Assembly (NCBI GenBank): GCA_000697665.1
Contig: KL197775.1
Span: forward strand, 1 to 64,000
Length of the DNA stretch: 64,000 nucleotides
Direction: 5' to 3'
DNA from: Jaapia argillacea MUCL 33604
Lineage: Eukaryota; Basidiomycota; Agaricomycetes; Jaapiales; Jaapiaceae
The position numbers and the translations under genes are program-made. Shown piece after piece: positions 1 through 11,121 of the stretch (its first letter is position 1; every line of letters begins with the position of its first letter). The notes beneath the pieces were generated by a model. It made no database searches. It worked only from the letters and a program-made list of their open reading frames with translations, and was not told the DNA's origin.

Positions 1-182
1 CCCAAAAACTCATGCACATGAATAGGTAAAAGGACAGGAGGGATGCGCCGATCACGCAGGTGGAGCTCAATCACTGGTCTCACCAACTTCGCCAACTGGA
101 TAAAGCGCGAGACCTCTGTAAGAGACAACGAGGCAAGTTCAGCAGAACGAGAGGCGGCAAGAGACAACTCTGCGAGATTCAT
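1..182 (-). CDS. possible 5' part of a gene running off the left edge
   Basis: On the minus strand an ATG at 182..180 opens a frame without stop for 60 codons to the window edge. The peptide starts MNLAELSLAASRSAEL and continues with an amphipathic stretch (LAKLVRPVIELHLRDRR). No family is recognised. It could be a first exon, an internal exon or a chance open frame, because no splice site or second exon can be tested from this side. The low confidence reflects the short length. Confidence 0.25.
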   Translation of the reverse strand, partial: MNLAELSLAASRSAELASLSLTEVSRFIQLAKLVRPVIELHLRDRRIPPVLLPIHVHEFL

Positions 183-898
183 CTCAGTGGGCAACAGTCG
201 TGGTAAGAGACAGAGTTGACAATGTCGTCGAAGACTCGAACGACGATGATCCCGTACTTTGCGGTGGCGGGTGGAAAGCTTGCCGGTTGCGATGCTACGG
301 GTAGAGCGCCTCCGAACATATCGTGGATGGGACCTTCCGACGTCAGTGCCAGCACCCCGAACTTGTCGGATTCTATCATCATCTGCCATCATTCCACCAT
401 CATTCCACGGTGGACTCTACGTAGAGACTCCACCCCAGTGGGCTGTATGTTCTCCTTGCTTCCTACCCTTTACTTACTGTATCTCGACAGAAATCCTCCC
501 GGACAGCATGTTGCTGGCCGTTTGTCACAGCCCCACCCCATCTCGAAGTTCAGATTTTGGTATCTGGTAGTGCTGGTGACGACAACGTCTTCAAGGGGAG
601 ACTGGGTTCAAGTTGGCTAGCTCGCCTCCCAACCTCAGTCTATCCAAGTCGGAGAAAAACAATCCACAAGGTCCCTCCCCAATGAAAGTTGCTGTAAGCA
701 ATGTCAGTGGTAAGCCCCATTTACTTGAGGATTCACAATTCTCTGATGGGCACCGTCTATGTGCATCTAACCCGCGGCACGGATATTTATCTTCGATAGA
801 GAGGTACAGTAGCACACTGAATGCAAGTCCATCTGTTTCGTTTCTCCTCCCCCTGATTTCCACACTACATGTACTTATCACGAAGACCGAAATCCCAT
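183..898. other. intergenic, no gene seen
   Basis: Several overlapping open frames of 60-130 codons occur on both strands here. None has recognisable motifs or consistent splice borders. This is the 3' side of the protease-like gene that ends at 899. Confidence 0.5.
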
Positions 899-1798
899 TC
901 AGTTATCCCAAACCAAATCCGCTACGCATGCCTTGCCACAAGAGGCTTCCGAACAAAACTGGATACCAACCTTCAAGTTCGCCTCAATCCTCTCAGCACA
1001 ATGGGTAATCATAGTCGCATAACTCTTTTTCCCATCAACCGAAGCCAAATGTATGCCAACCGGAACGATCGCGCTTCCCACTTTCAAATACCAAAGACAA
1101 CCACTGTCACCTGGTTCAGCGAACGCGATGCCTTTGTCCCAGGTAGCTTCGAGGACGTTGGTGAACTTCATGGGTTTTTCGTGTCCGACTTGGAGCGTGA
1201 TCTCGTCGAGGTAACCAGTCAGTGTAGCCTGCGTATCCCCTGACTTGGCACCAAACTTGCCTGGAACTCTATGATCAGTGGCACCCTAATGGATCAAAAA
1301 CCTAATTTGATCCACTCACGAACTTTGGTCTTCTTCGCGTTGGCCAGATCCTCGAGATCCCCCTCATCAAGAGCGAAAGGATCATAAGGGTCACCTTCCT
1401 TTGGATCCTTGTTTGCAGCTCTGGTATCAAGACCTTTAATAGCGCAAAGTCGAGCATATTTCTGATCGACGTCGACGAGACCGATGTCTCCTTCTAAACC
1501 ACCGACTGTGTGGAAGGCTGCTACTGCTGTCACCGTGGTAGGATATGGTATGGGCGGAACGCCAACTTTGATATCTTTGTCGAGATCTTTGTAGACGTGG
1601 GCAGCGGTTAGGACATAATGGCTGGTATCGGAAACGACAGCGAATGAGGTAAGTATAAAAGACGGGCTTCCGTTGTAGAGAACTCCCTACTCACGTCTTC
1701 TTGGCGTCCTTGGTGTGGATGAAAATGGCCAAGGTCCCTTCGACATCGATTGCGGTACTGGTAAGAATGGGCAAGCCTGCGCGAAGAGGTTTGGACAT
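899..1798 (-). CDS. trypsin-like (S1-fold) serine protease-like protein
   Basis: Three exons, complement(899..1260, 1320..1621, 1695..1798), give 255 residues; the introns are 59 and 73 nt with GTGAGT donors. The catalytic triad of chymotrypsin-fold proteases is visible in order: His in LTAAHV (about residue 40), Asp in GDIGLV (about 87) and Ser in GDSGCLWY (about 190). The serine sits in the canonical GDSG context, and VPVGIHLAS follows as the closing strand. There is no signal peptide, so the protein is probably intracellular, as in a large family of Agaricomycete proteins with an uncharacterised N-terminal domain ahead of the protease fold. That N-terminal domain was not found. The ATG at 1798 follows open sequence, so further upstream exons or an N-terminal loss are both possible. 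The protease fold is secure, activity is inferred and the start is uncertain. Confidence 0.75.
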
Positions 1799-4320
1799 GA
1801 TGCTGATGTGTGTTGCTTGTCGGTTTGAAGAGTGTACTGATAATCTTTCGACGGTTGACCTCTCCTTTAAGTACTACTTTCAAGGACCTGAAATGGAGAA
1901 AGTGGAACCGTTGTTGTCATCCTCCGAGACCTGTGCAACGTAGCAAATTGAATCGACCCCACATCATGGTCTTGGTACAAAGTGGCTGCAAAGGGGATGG
2001 CTTTGGTGAAACCGGTAAAGCTTAGCATGGTATGACAAAGGGATGTAGTAGAGTTGCGTGTCGATAGACTGACACAAGGAATTTGACATCCGTTCTTGGA
2101 GGAACGTTGGCTGGGATGGAAGGTGGAGATGCACATTGTACGGAGAAATGACAAGTCAGGCGGTACTATGATGTCCGCAAGTTGTCCACATTGTCACGAG
2201 ATCTTCGAGTGAGGACATGATCATGATCGTCCCTTCTAAAGCCAAAAGTCTTCCAGAGGTTGGATGAAAGGTCCCCACAACGTGTCCGGCGTTAAAGCCA
2301 GCAGATAACAATGATATCGATGCGGATCTGACAACGAATATGACGGTATTGGTGCGAAATGCAGTGCAATGGGATCTGAACTGAAATTCGGAAGCGAACA
2401 CGGCCTTTCAAAGAGTGCACGGGAGAACGATTCTGGTCGGCGAGATGTTGTGACCGTCGAGGAAGGGTGGAAATTGGGCGCAACCGAGATAGAGCGAAGT
2501 GGAGAAGGGAGAAGACACTTGTAAAGTTCAAAGCGCAATAAATGAATTGTTCTCAAGCACGTAGCTGGAAAGTAGCGAATGTTCAGTCGGTTCCCATCCC
2601 GTTGAAAGTCAGGTGAGTCCGTAATGATCATCTATTGGTTGCTGCAGATTCGCCCTTGCGGTGATTAACGATAGTCCTTGAGCGGTGGAGCTGCGGGTCC
2701 TGAAGGGATATAATATGTGGTGAACGGCGGCCAGGACGTTCAATGCAGTATGTGTGTGCTTACACTTGATCCAAGGTGGGTACAAGTGAGCTTTAATCAG
2801 CTGATCGCGATAACCCTGGGGGAGGGTGGAGATTCCATCTGAGCCTATTCTGGAGCAAGCGAACAGATGTCGAATCAACAGCAGGTTTCTTGTCCCCGTA
2901 AAATCCACTCGGCGATTGCCACACGGTTATTGAACCTCAATGGAGAGACGATTTCTGCGAGGTGCGGCTTCGGATGTACGGGTCCAGATGGGTATGCAAG
3001 GCGAAGTTGCCCAATTTCGCTCTCGTGAGTGCGCCCAACACCGTGCTGACGTGGAACGTGGGCAAGGGTGCCGTCGTTTCACGATACACTTGGCCCAGGT
3101 ACCGACCAAGGTCACCTAAACGGGATGCACAATGAAACGTAAGAATGGCAGGCTTCCGTGGAATTCCCAAATATGATGGAAATCGGGCATGGGCATGAGA
3201 CCTGTTTTGGCGCGCATCTGCGTTGACCAAGTTTGACAAGGCACAGAATCCGGCGTCAGGAACGCGCCGCTCAGGCAGCGTGAGTGGCTGGAAAAACTAA
3301 TCATCGAGAAAAAAAGCTGCACATTATGCTGGTTGGAACATTGAGGAGTGGTGGTCGAGGATCTAGAGCAGTGGAGCCGTGGAAGAACGCGAATATAGCT
3401 TAGGAACGAGTTGCAGCAAGTCGAAAAAAAGGCGGGGCGAACAACGAGGAACGTGGTGCCGAGGCGTGTGAACCGAGGAACTCCGCGAGCAGAACCCAAC
3501 AACCCAGTTTAGTACGTTCACTTCGACCTTGCTCTCGAACTTTTTGTTTGCTTCCTGAGTTCTTCGCCGATTGTGCTACTCTGAACCTGGCCAAATGACA
3601 AGGCACAACCCCCTGATTATGACCTCTACATCACGGTATTCTGCGGAATCCGACCGGTTTCCCAGACTACTCGCGTCAACATCACTCGCTGGCAGGTCCA
3701 ATCTTTGGTGCTCCAAAAAAGTCGACGGCTCCGCTCTACACTGAGGAGCTGTGTCAAGAGCTGTGATTATTTTTTTCCCCTATGTTACTGGATGTCTTCC
3801 TTCACCAGGCACTCAGTGGCGGGTACCTGCCACAACATCGATTGGTTTGATGGAAAGCTGCGGGGAATTTTGACATCGACCAATGATCTACAAGCCGCCC
3901 TCTACGGCCGTGGTACTGCCATAGAGCTTATTTCGACCCTTCTTTCATATCTGGTCGGAACTTTATCAGAATACCCACTTGGACTTGACGGTTCCTAACT
4001 GTACGCGTGGCACTAAATTCAGATCTCTTCTGTCGGGAGGAGCGATCGTCCGCCTTCTTTTCTCTTCTTTGTCCAAGTTGAACACATTCTGGGAATGGCG
4101 GAAAAACGGATGGGACTCCAATTTCGCCGATCTCGTGAAGGCCTCCTTCTGGTATAAGTACAGCGGTCGAAATCGCCTCGGATTTTCACCACTCGTTGGA
4201 CATCTGCCAACCTCACACCCTCTTTGCATACCCCTTTAAGCCCTTGGTTAATCGTGTAGGTTTCTACCAGCTCACCTTGGTCGTAGTAATCTGACCTAGC
4301 CCCTTCTCTCAATAGCCACG
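1799..4320. other. 2.5 kb without a resolved gene
   Basis: The part next to 1798 may hold upstream exons of the protease-like gene: an open minus-strand frame at 2156-2401 ends a few hundred bases before the ATG. A second minus-strand frame at 2937-3239 reads like protein in places (for example LPTFHVSTVLGALTRAK). Neither could be joined to a neighbour with convincing splice sites. The last few hundred bases are the promoter side of the gene starting at 4321. Confidence 0.4.
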
Positions 4321-7300
4321 ATGTGTCTTGGTCAAAACTCTGCTCACCATGCCGTGCATTATCTCAACGCTCAGCTCGGAGCTCTCTATGAGAACTCCGT
4401 CGAGTGTGTGAAGCACACCGGTCCAGGTCTCAAGCCCTTGGAACGCGTCCGCTACGACTTTGCCCTTGCAGAATTCGCCGTTGGTGCCAAGCAGCGCTCC
4501 AATGTTCAGCATGTGGAGGATACCATGTTCCACGCCGTGTTTAGCAAACCCAGATTGGAGTTTGTCTGTAACCACGAGGCTGTACTTTACTTGAAGATCA
4601 AGGAGGGTCACCTTAACCTCGATCACTCCAAAGCTTCATCCACATCTTTCTTGCCAACTCGGTCAGTGGTCCTGTCTTTCAATCACGTCGATTTAGACTC
4701 ATGGTGGGTTTTTTTAGTGATCATAATGTGCCCCTCCATGATTTGGAGGTTGCTTTCCGCATGGAGTTTACCGTTACCGGTCTTCGTTCGATGCATTCCG
4801 ACATCGGAAATGGTGCCCATGTCATCCAGATGTTGGTCCTCAACTTTTCCAGTATGTTTCTTATTTTTCCACTTGACAACTCGATCTTACTCTGTATTCA
4901 GCTGCCGAACTCGCTTCGAAGGTCGTCTTGAAGAAGGGTGGTCGCGAGTCACTCGTCGCATACATGAAGAGTTATCTGGATTACCTTCATCACGCCGGCC
5001 ACCATGTCCTCTTCTCCCTCCCGGACTTCGACGATAACCGTCTCGACATCTTGATCGACTACTCCCTCATGCCTCATCACATTCGTAACGTCGATTTGGA
5101 CATCTTGGAAGTTTGGGGTGTCTCCATCGAGAAAATCAACGAACACCTTTCCGCCCGCTGGCTCGAAGCTTACCTGGAGGCTGACGCTCTTGAGAGCGGC
5201 GAAGGCAACGCGTCTCGTGACGCCATTTGCCTCTCCGAATACCGCAGCACTTGGACTGCCTTGGGCGACCACTCCGAGATCCAGTTCCATATCAAGTTCG
5301 GGGCTCCTCGAGTTCACGCCATTTGCAAGCGCGAAGTCGTCCTTTACTTCAAGATTGATGAGTTGTTGGTTTATGATGGCCACGATTTCAAAGCGTCAGT
5401 GTTACATCGAATTGGCTCTTCATCTTCCTATCTCATCCTCTCTGGTAGCAAACCCAAACACACTTACAAGGACTGGGAAATCGCCGTCGTTGTCGATCTC
5501 ACACTTGAGACTTCGGCATGTGGGAACGTCAAGACCGTCAAGCTTGATTTGTCATGTAAGTTGGTCTCGCGATTTACCTCACAGCCTGGGACTTAATTGG
5601 AGTTGGGTAGCTATGCGAATCTGCGAGCACCTTTGCATCTTCACCGGTTTCGACATTTCCTTGAAGTGGGCGGTTACGCTCAAGACCACCATCATAGAGT
5701 TCATCCATGATTACTACTCCTCAATCCTCGAGGCCGCCAAGTGCCATATCGTCTACCACTTCGACATTCGATGGACCGTTGAGCATGACCATCACTTTGG
5801 GCATCATGTTTCTAGTGATGATAGCGGATCGGAATATGACCCCGACGTCGAACCCCACCACGATACTGGCAAGGCCAAACCTTGGGAAGTGGTTATCAAG
5901 AAGACGGACACTTGCGGTTTCGACTTCGTTCAGGTCATCTCTTTGGAGGCGATCATCGAGCAGTTCAGGATCATTTGCGAAACCTCCACCAAGCATGTTC
6001 ATGAGCACACGAGGTGCATGTCGAAGTGGTCGCACGGTCATGAGTTTGAGGCGTCGTTCGGCCCTTTGACTTTCCGCTTGTTGTCCAGCGGCAAAGTCAT
6101 CGTCTGGGTGCATCTCCAGGAAGGTTCCTTCCTTCCCTTGTCTAGGTATGTTCCTATTGGTGTTCGATACCTTCATCTGCTGATACAAGGTTTATGATAG
6201 CGCTGACAAGTCGAAGAGGCACAAGTTCTCCAACTGGCGACTGGCATTCGAGGTCGAGTTGAAGATGTTTGATCATCATGAGGTTGCCAAGAAGTCGACT
6301 TCTTGGCTCTCTCGCTTCGTCGATTCGATTGCCTGGAAAGAGCACGGTCATGGCCATCATGATACTCGTCTCATCAGGCATCTCTGCTTGGACTTTGGCA
6401 GTAAGTCGACTTGTCCCTCCACCAGTAATTTCCTCTGACGTTGTGTTCCTTCCCTCAGAGGCTGAATGGATCTACAAATTGTCGAGCTTCGACGGCTTGT
6501 GCCTTGGCAACCGTGAAGCTCTCGACCTCGTCAAATCCACCGCCCACTACTTGACCCAGCACTACTTCCCCACCCTCACCCTTCACGGCCACCACATCCT
6601 TTACTCCATCCCCATCTGGAAGGAGGGCTCCAAGCCTCCTTCTACCGGTCTCACCTCCGTCGGTTTCCATGTTTACTCGAAGCACACATACCACCGCGAC
6701 AACTGCCGTCATGCCTCTACCATCACTGATACTTGCATCGTCATCTTCGGCATGACCAACTTCTCGCCTATGCCCGCTACCCGCATCGAATACACCACCG
6801 AATGGATCGTTCGTCTTAAACGTGGCTTCTCGCATGGTACCATCTGTCTCTCGAGGAAGGTCTTCTTGCAAGATCGTCTCCTCCTCGCTCTCGCCCAAGT
6901 CAACGCCGCTACCACCGTCGTGCCCTTCTTCCCTGGTCATGAAGACGAGAGCCTTAAGTATGCCAAGGTGTTCACTGGACTTGAGGATGGTGAATGGGAA
7001 CTTGGTGTCACTACCTGGGGCGAGCGTAACACGCACCGCAAGAATAGGGGATGCAAGTGGGAGGTCATCAAGGGTAGTGAGTCTCACTATAAGTGGGATC
7101 ATGCCGACAAGTGGAGTTATGAGCACGAGGGCGCTCACGACGATAAGAACAATGGATTGTACACCGTCCACTGTAAGTCGACACTGGGGATCATTTTGGA
7201 TATATGACACTAACTATGGCCTTCAGGCAAGACGAACAACAAGCTCGAGCTGCCTACTGGTTTCCACCACGGATCCCTCGACATCGTCATGTCGGGTGAG

Positions 7301-8303
7301 ACTTCAGTTCAGCTTGGCTTCAAGGGTGACCATAAGAAATGGAGGTAAGTAGCTCATCCTTCGCTAGCGTTGCCTCGACTCAATATTTTGACCTTATTCA
7401 GTACACACGCGGTTGCGCAATGGAGGGTCAACCTTTGCATGACCTCCACTCCCTCCGGCATGGAAGTCAACATCAGCGGTGTCACCAAACCTACATTCGA
7501 CACTTCCCAACAAGCCGAGTCCGCCATCAAGAACCTCATCAACTTCGAGCACCTCCACGCGCTCCTCTCTGTCGACCTCTCTGTCATCGCCGTTGAGATG
7601 AAGGAGACTTTCGGTGGAGTTTGGTCGCATTGTTTCCCTAGCATGGGAGCTTATGCTTTGGCCAACCCTGTGTTCAACTCGAAGGGAGATATCTTGTTTG
7701 AGCTGAAGAAGTATATTGAGCCTAGCAAGGTTGCTCCTCCCAAGCCGAAGAAGGCTGCCACTGCCGGGAAGGCGTCCAAGCCTGAGATAATCATTGCCGC
7801 TCCCGCTCCCGCGACTACTCGCCCGTCGGTACACAAGAAGCCCTCGTGTACGTGACTTGCTTGCCCTCAGATCTGATGTTCATTTCGATCTCATTGCCTT
7901 TGCTTTTGTAGTCATCAGCCGTGCTCTGCACGCGGTCGGTCATGCTGTCGAGAACGTCGGAGAGGCCCTCCAGGACAAGTTTGAAGGAGACGACGCCGAT
8001 GCTGACAAAAAATCCTTGAAGTCCAACGGTCATTCCAGTGGCAACGGCCACTCGCATAGTCACTCGCACAGTCACTCCAACGGCAAACTTTCGCCTTCCC
8101 CTTCGAGGTCATCGGAGCCTCTCCTTACTCCCGCCTCTGAGCTCAACTCTCCTATGGTCCTCACCCCTGCTATCGGCCACCATCTGGACAAGGTTGCTAT
8201 CGCTGGTGAGAAGGGACATGGACTCGGTCTTGGGGTTGACGAGAAGCACCCTGCTATGATCATCACCTCTTTTGATGATGCTCGCCCGAAAGCTGCCATC
8301 TAA
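4321..8303 (+). CDS. 1166-aa protein of unknown family with exon-encoded internal repeats
   Basis: Ten exons: 4321..4661, 4697..4851, 4902..5394, 5449..5555, 5611..6145, 6201..6400, 6459..7172, 7227..7344, 7402..7847, 7912..8303. All phases close to 3501 nt, and introns are 35-64 nt. There is no signal peptide or membrane segment and no family is recognised. A module recurs near residues 70-165, 293-365 and 515-610. Each copy starts with a block like EVVLYFKIDE or EAVLYLKIKEG, is cut by a phase-2 intron, continues with a block like YKDWEIAVVVDL or FSNWRLAFEVEL, and ends at a phase-1 intron after LDLS, LNFS or LDFG. Exons 8-9 may be a fourth, weaker copy. The C-terminus is Pro/Ser-rich with a (HS)n tract near residue 1075 and looks disordered. 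Intron 1 is only 35 nt and is the least certain border. Cytosolic location is inferred from the missing targeting signals. Confidence 0.85.
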
Positions 8304-8975
8304 GTACGACGTCGTTGGGTTGTCGCGGCCACAGCATTCGCAGTTGGATAAGCGGCTGTTGGGATTATACATGATATTGTTGGGACTGTCGTGGGCATCT
8401 ATCCTGTTGTTGTTCGTCTTGTGGTTATTGGTGTGGTTATCTCTCCTTCAGCCCGTTCTTATTTCTCACTCGCATTATTACTCACTCACTTGATTGCATT
8501 CTTGGGGTTTCGTCTCCCATCTCCTTCCCCTCTCTCATTTGGGCTTGTGTTTTTCTCCGCATTGCATTAATATTCTTTTCATCTTACTTTTCCCGTCATT
8601 ATACCATCAAAAAGTTATCGTCTCGTCGCATTGTAATATATGCTGTGTTAGCATTGTTAATGAATACAACCAATCTTGACTCCTCGACACCCATTCTGCT
8701 CCTTGGCATGAAGTCCCAACAGATCTCCTTCCTACTGTGACATTTCCCGGCATTCTGTGCATAACAAGGAGGATTTTCCGAATGATTGGGTTGAAAAACC
8801 CGGTTCACGTGAGGAAATACATATAAAATTTGATAGAAACCCGGGGTGGTAGTGCGCTAAGACGAGCTGGCGGGGATGGGTGAAAATCACCGGCTACAAA
8901 AAATGGCAAGGATGATTTAAATGTGCGATGGCGACTCGTTGCAATATATTCCACACCCACAACGGACACCCGCCC
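8304..8975. other. 3' flank and intergenic spacer
   Basis: T-rich 3' flank of the preceding gene. An AATATA/AATGAATA-rich stretch near 8635-8670 could serve polyadenylation. No gene is seen. Confidence 0.4.
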
Positions 8976-9118
8976 GGTGACCTGGACGAGATCTCATTCG
9001 TGACTCGGAACTTAACATGCGTAAAAATGGGGACGTTACAGAGACGCGACCCATTGACCATCCCAGCAATTTTTATGAGGCAAAACTATAGCGCGTCGCA
9101 TCCCGAACACTGAAGGAC
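8976..9118 (+). repeat. repeat copy A with U6-like core
   Basis: This segment and copy B (9172..9310) align over about 140 bases: both contain CTGGACGAGAT, a U6-like core, GCGACCCATTGACCAT and GATTTTTATGAG or CAATTTTTATGAG, and end near GTCGTATCCCGAA. The core at 9014..9043 resembles the U6 gene at 10763..10795, including CGTAAAAAT and TTACAGAG. The U6 sequence beyond ACAGAG is not present. Confidence 0.6.
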
Positions 9119-9171
9119 TGGGCACTAATTGACGGACGCGGAAACCGGGCCAATGAGCTGATACCCGCCAG

Positions 9172-9310
9172 TTGGCGGGTGAGCTGGACGAGATATCGTT
9201 CAAGACTCTGTGTGACATGCGTAAAAATTGGGACGCTACAGAGATGCGACCCATTGACCATGCTTACGATTTTTATGAGACCAGACCGTTGTATGTCGTA
9301 TCCCGAATGT
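9172..9310 (+). repeat. repeat copy B with U6-like core
   Basis: This is the best of the U6-like segments. From GTGACAT at 9212 to ACAGAG at 9243 it differs from the true U6 gene at three positions in about 32. Similarity stops exactly at the ACAGAG box. The flanks match copy A, so an approximately 195-base unit was duplicated in tandem. It lacks the downstream U6 half and cannot encode a working U6. Confidence 0.65.
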
Positions 9311-9523
9311 ACGATTGCCTTGGAACAAACTTAGGAAAGCAGGTGAGCGACGTCCAGATGTGATACTGGAACCTGCAAAAGAGCATGGGGGCTCACCTGA
9401 GCCATATATCGCAAACATGGGATGTTGCTGAGTTCATTTGGCAACACACCAATCATCCGAGCGTTGACCTTCAAACTACCCACAACCCGAATATCCGATA
9501 CCGAACGAGGCACGTGACTTGAA

Positions 9524-9553
9524 TTGACGTACCAAATATTGGGCCGATACGCA
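9524..9553 (+). repeat. repeat copy C, diverged U6-like core
   Basis: TTGACGTACCAAATATTGGG followed by CCGATACGCAG resembles the U6 stretch from TGACATACG to ATACAGAG with several changes. Its upstream flank (CCGATACCGAACGAGG...CTTGAATTGAC) matches copy D, which supports common descent. Confidence 0.45.
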
Positions 9554-9794
9554 GTGGCCATTCTTTGTCCTAGCGCGCCAATTTCCGCCATCGTCGCAAA
9601 GACTCCTTGAGAATGCAGGTAAGTGATGTCCAATTGTCCGAAATCTAAGTCATCATCAGATCTCACCCGAGCCACTTGCCAAAACTTGGGATGCTGGCGA
9701 TCAGTTCATACAAAAGCACACCCAGTTGCCTTGAGCTTGACTTGGAAAGCAAATGAGTCCGTCTCCGATACTGAACGAAGGACGTGGTCTTGAA

Positions 9795-9826
9795 TTGACA
9801 TGCGGAGAAATTGAGTCGATACAGAG
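9795..9826 (+). repeat. repeat copy D, diverged U6-like core
   Basis: TTGACATGCGGAGAAATTGA followed by GTCGATACAGAG keeps the ACAGAG box and the upstream U6 pattern. The flank in front matches copy C (GAACGAAGGACGTGG...CTTGAATTGAC). Confidence 0.5.
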
Positions 9827-9830
9827 CGCC

Positions 9831-10750
9831 GTCTCTTGCCGCCGTACGAAATTACCTGCTGATTTGCCTTGATCGCTAAGGCAGCCGAGTCGTATGCCAA
9901 GGACCCCCCCCACCTCTGGAGGATTCGTTAATTGTGGAAATACCATTGGCGTAGGAAGCGGGGGCAACGGGGGCTGATGAAGCCAGCAATCGAGACGTCG
10001 GCGGTCTCAAAGATGGATCACATAGGAATTTGGGTCAGGCGGTGGAGTGCACAAAATATAGACATAGAGCGCCTACTTTCGGGGAGCCCAAGGGAGGAAT
10101 ATAATCGGATTATCTCAAGCCAGAGGAAATTTGGGTGATTGAAGAGGTTGTTCGACTTCCAGCTCGTCTAGATGGATTCGGCAACATTGACCACGTCATG
10201 GCCGCATTCCACGGTGACATTGTATCCCAAAGTCTTGGAAACGTGTACACGAGAAGGTATCACAGATAGTAGAAATATATGGAGATACATAACATAGTCC
10301 TCAAAGATACGACTGGAGATTCGAGAATGGTTGTTACCGGAGCTGGCGATACCACCTTATCTGTGATGGGATTCAGACGGGAAATTGGTAGGCAGGCATT
10401 TCGGGATTTTGTGGAGGATGCAGATACAAAGCAAATCTTGGCAGAGAAAGTCAAGGTGACGTCGACGGAGGGACAAGGCCTGTGACCTTGCGTTGACAGG
10501 TGGTTTGATGGACGGAAAGTGCTAGGCAAGACGATACAACCCATCTCACTGTGGAATAAGGTAGAATCTAGCCTTTCAAAGGGTAGAATCAGGGCATAAC
10601 AAAGATTCCAGAGATGGTGGAGAACAGAGCAAGCGAAACACCAGTGAACAAGTCCACCAAAGCGCTGGCAACTGCCGAACGGCCTCTCCCCGCGACTCCA
10701 GCAATACTCGCTCGTCCGTTCGAGTCCCCCTCAGGTTTCCTACTACTTAT
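9831..10750. other. spacer before the U6 gene
   Basis: No gene is seen. A possible fifth, very weak U6-like segment lies near 10015-10045. A perfect-looking pol III B-box (CGTTCGAGTCC at 10717..10727) lies about 25 bases ahead of the U6 5' end. No tRNA could be folded around it, so it may be a promoter element of the U6 gene or chance. Confidence 0.35.
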
Positions 10751-10774
10751 GTCCCCCTCGGGGTGACATACGTA

Positions 10775-10805
<31 letters not shown>

Positions 10806-10857
10806 GGCCCCTGCACAAGGATGACACGCTTCTCCAGAGTGGAAGACCTACGGGTCT
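10751..10857 (+). ncRNA. U6 spliceosomal snRNA
   Basis: The invariant U6 core is present: AAAATTGGAACGATACAGAG, then AAGATTAGCATGGCCCCTGC and ACAAGGATGACACGC. This includes the ACAGAGA box that pairs with 5' splice sites and the AGC triad with the U6 internal stem-loop. The 5' end forms the expected stem-loop from GTCCCC and GGGGTGAC. After the core come a short stem from CTTC/GGAAG and a 5-bp hairpin with a TACG loop (10844..10857). The first T-run usable as a pol III stop is at 10882..10885, so the 3' end is approximate. No mRNA-type intron was seen in the core, although such introns are known in some basidiomycete U6 genes. It works in the catalytic centre of the spliceosome, which fits the intron-rich genes around it. 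Confidence 0.93.
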
Positions 10858-11121
10858 CAATATTTATGCATTTCTCTACTATTTTATCCTAGAGACCCGC
10901 TGGAAGGCTTCGAAGTGGATGATTGCGATCGTATTTAAATTGCTGGCCTTCTCTTTCAACCTGGGCTCATACTTATGAGGGGGGTTGCGGAATAGAATTT
11001 TCCATTTTCTTTTTCACGTTTGTATTTCTTGGAGGAGGATGGTTCGCGCATCGGGAATTGCCGAACTGCTCTATCCTCTGCCTTTGACGCGGCTGAAATC
11101 GTTGAAAGCCGTTCGACGAAA

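Noticed and set aside
216-1008. Overlapping plus-strand open frames of 100-134 codons
   Set aside because: No motifs; the part over 899-1008 is antisense to the supported protease exon.
2609-3239. Minus-strand frames (for example 2937-3239) as exons of the protease-like gene
   Set aside because: No donor-acceptor chain in phase with the exon at 1695..1798 was found; recorded as gap content only.
6455-7210. 251-codon minus-strand open frame
   Set aside because: Antisense to exon 7 of the 1166-residue gene; its codon pattern is a mirror of the real frame.
9331-9675. 114-codon minus-strand frame and similar short frames through the U6-like repeats, some sharing QFLRMS or GQWVASL
   Set aside because: The shared peptides follow from the DNA repeat itself; there are no conserved starts, no splice logic and no family.
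10717-10727. B-box-like CGTTCGAGTCC suggesting a tRNA gene
   Set aside because: No acceptor or anticodon arm could be folded around it and no A-box lies at the right distance; kept only as a possible U6 promoter element.
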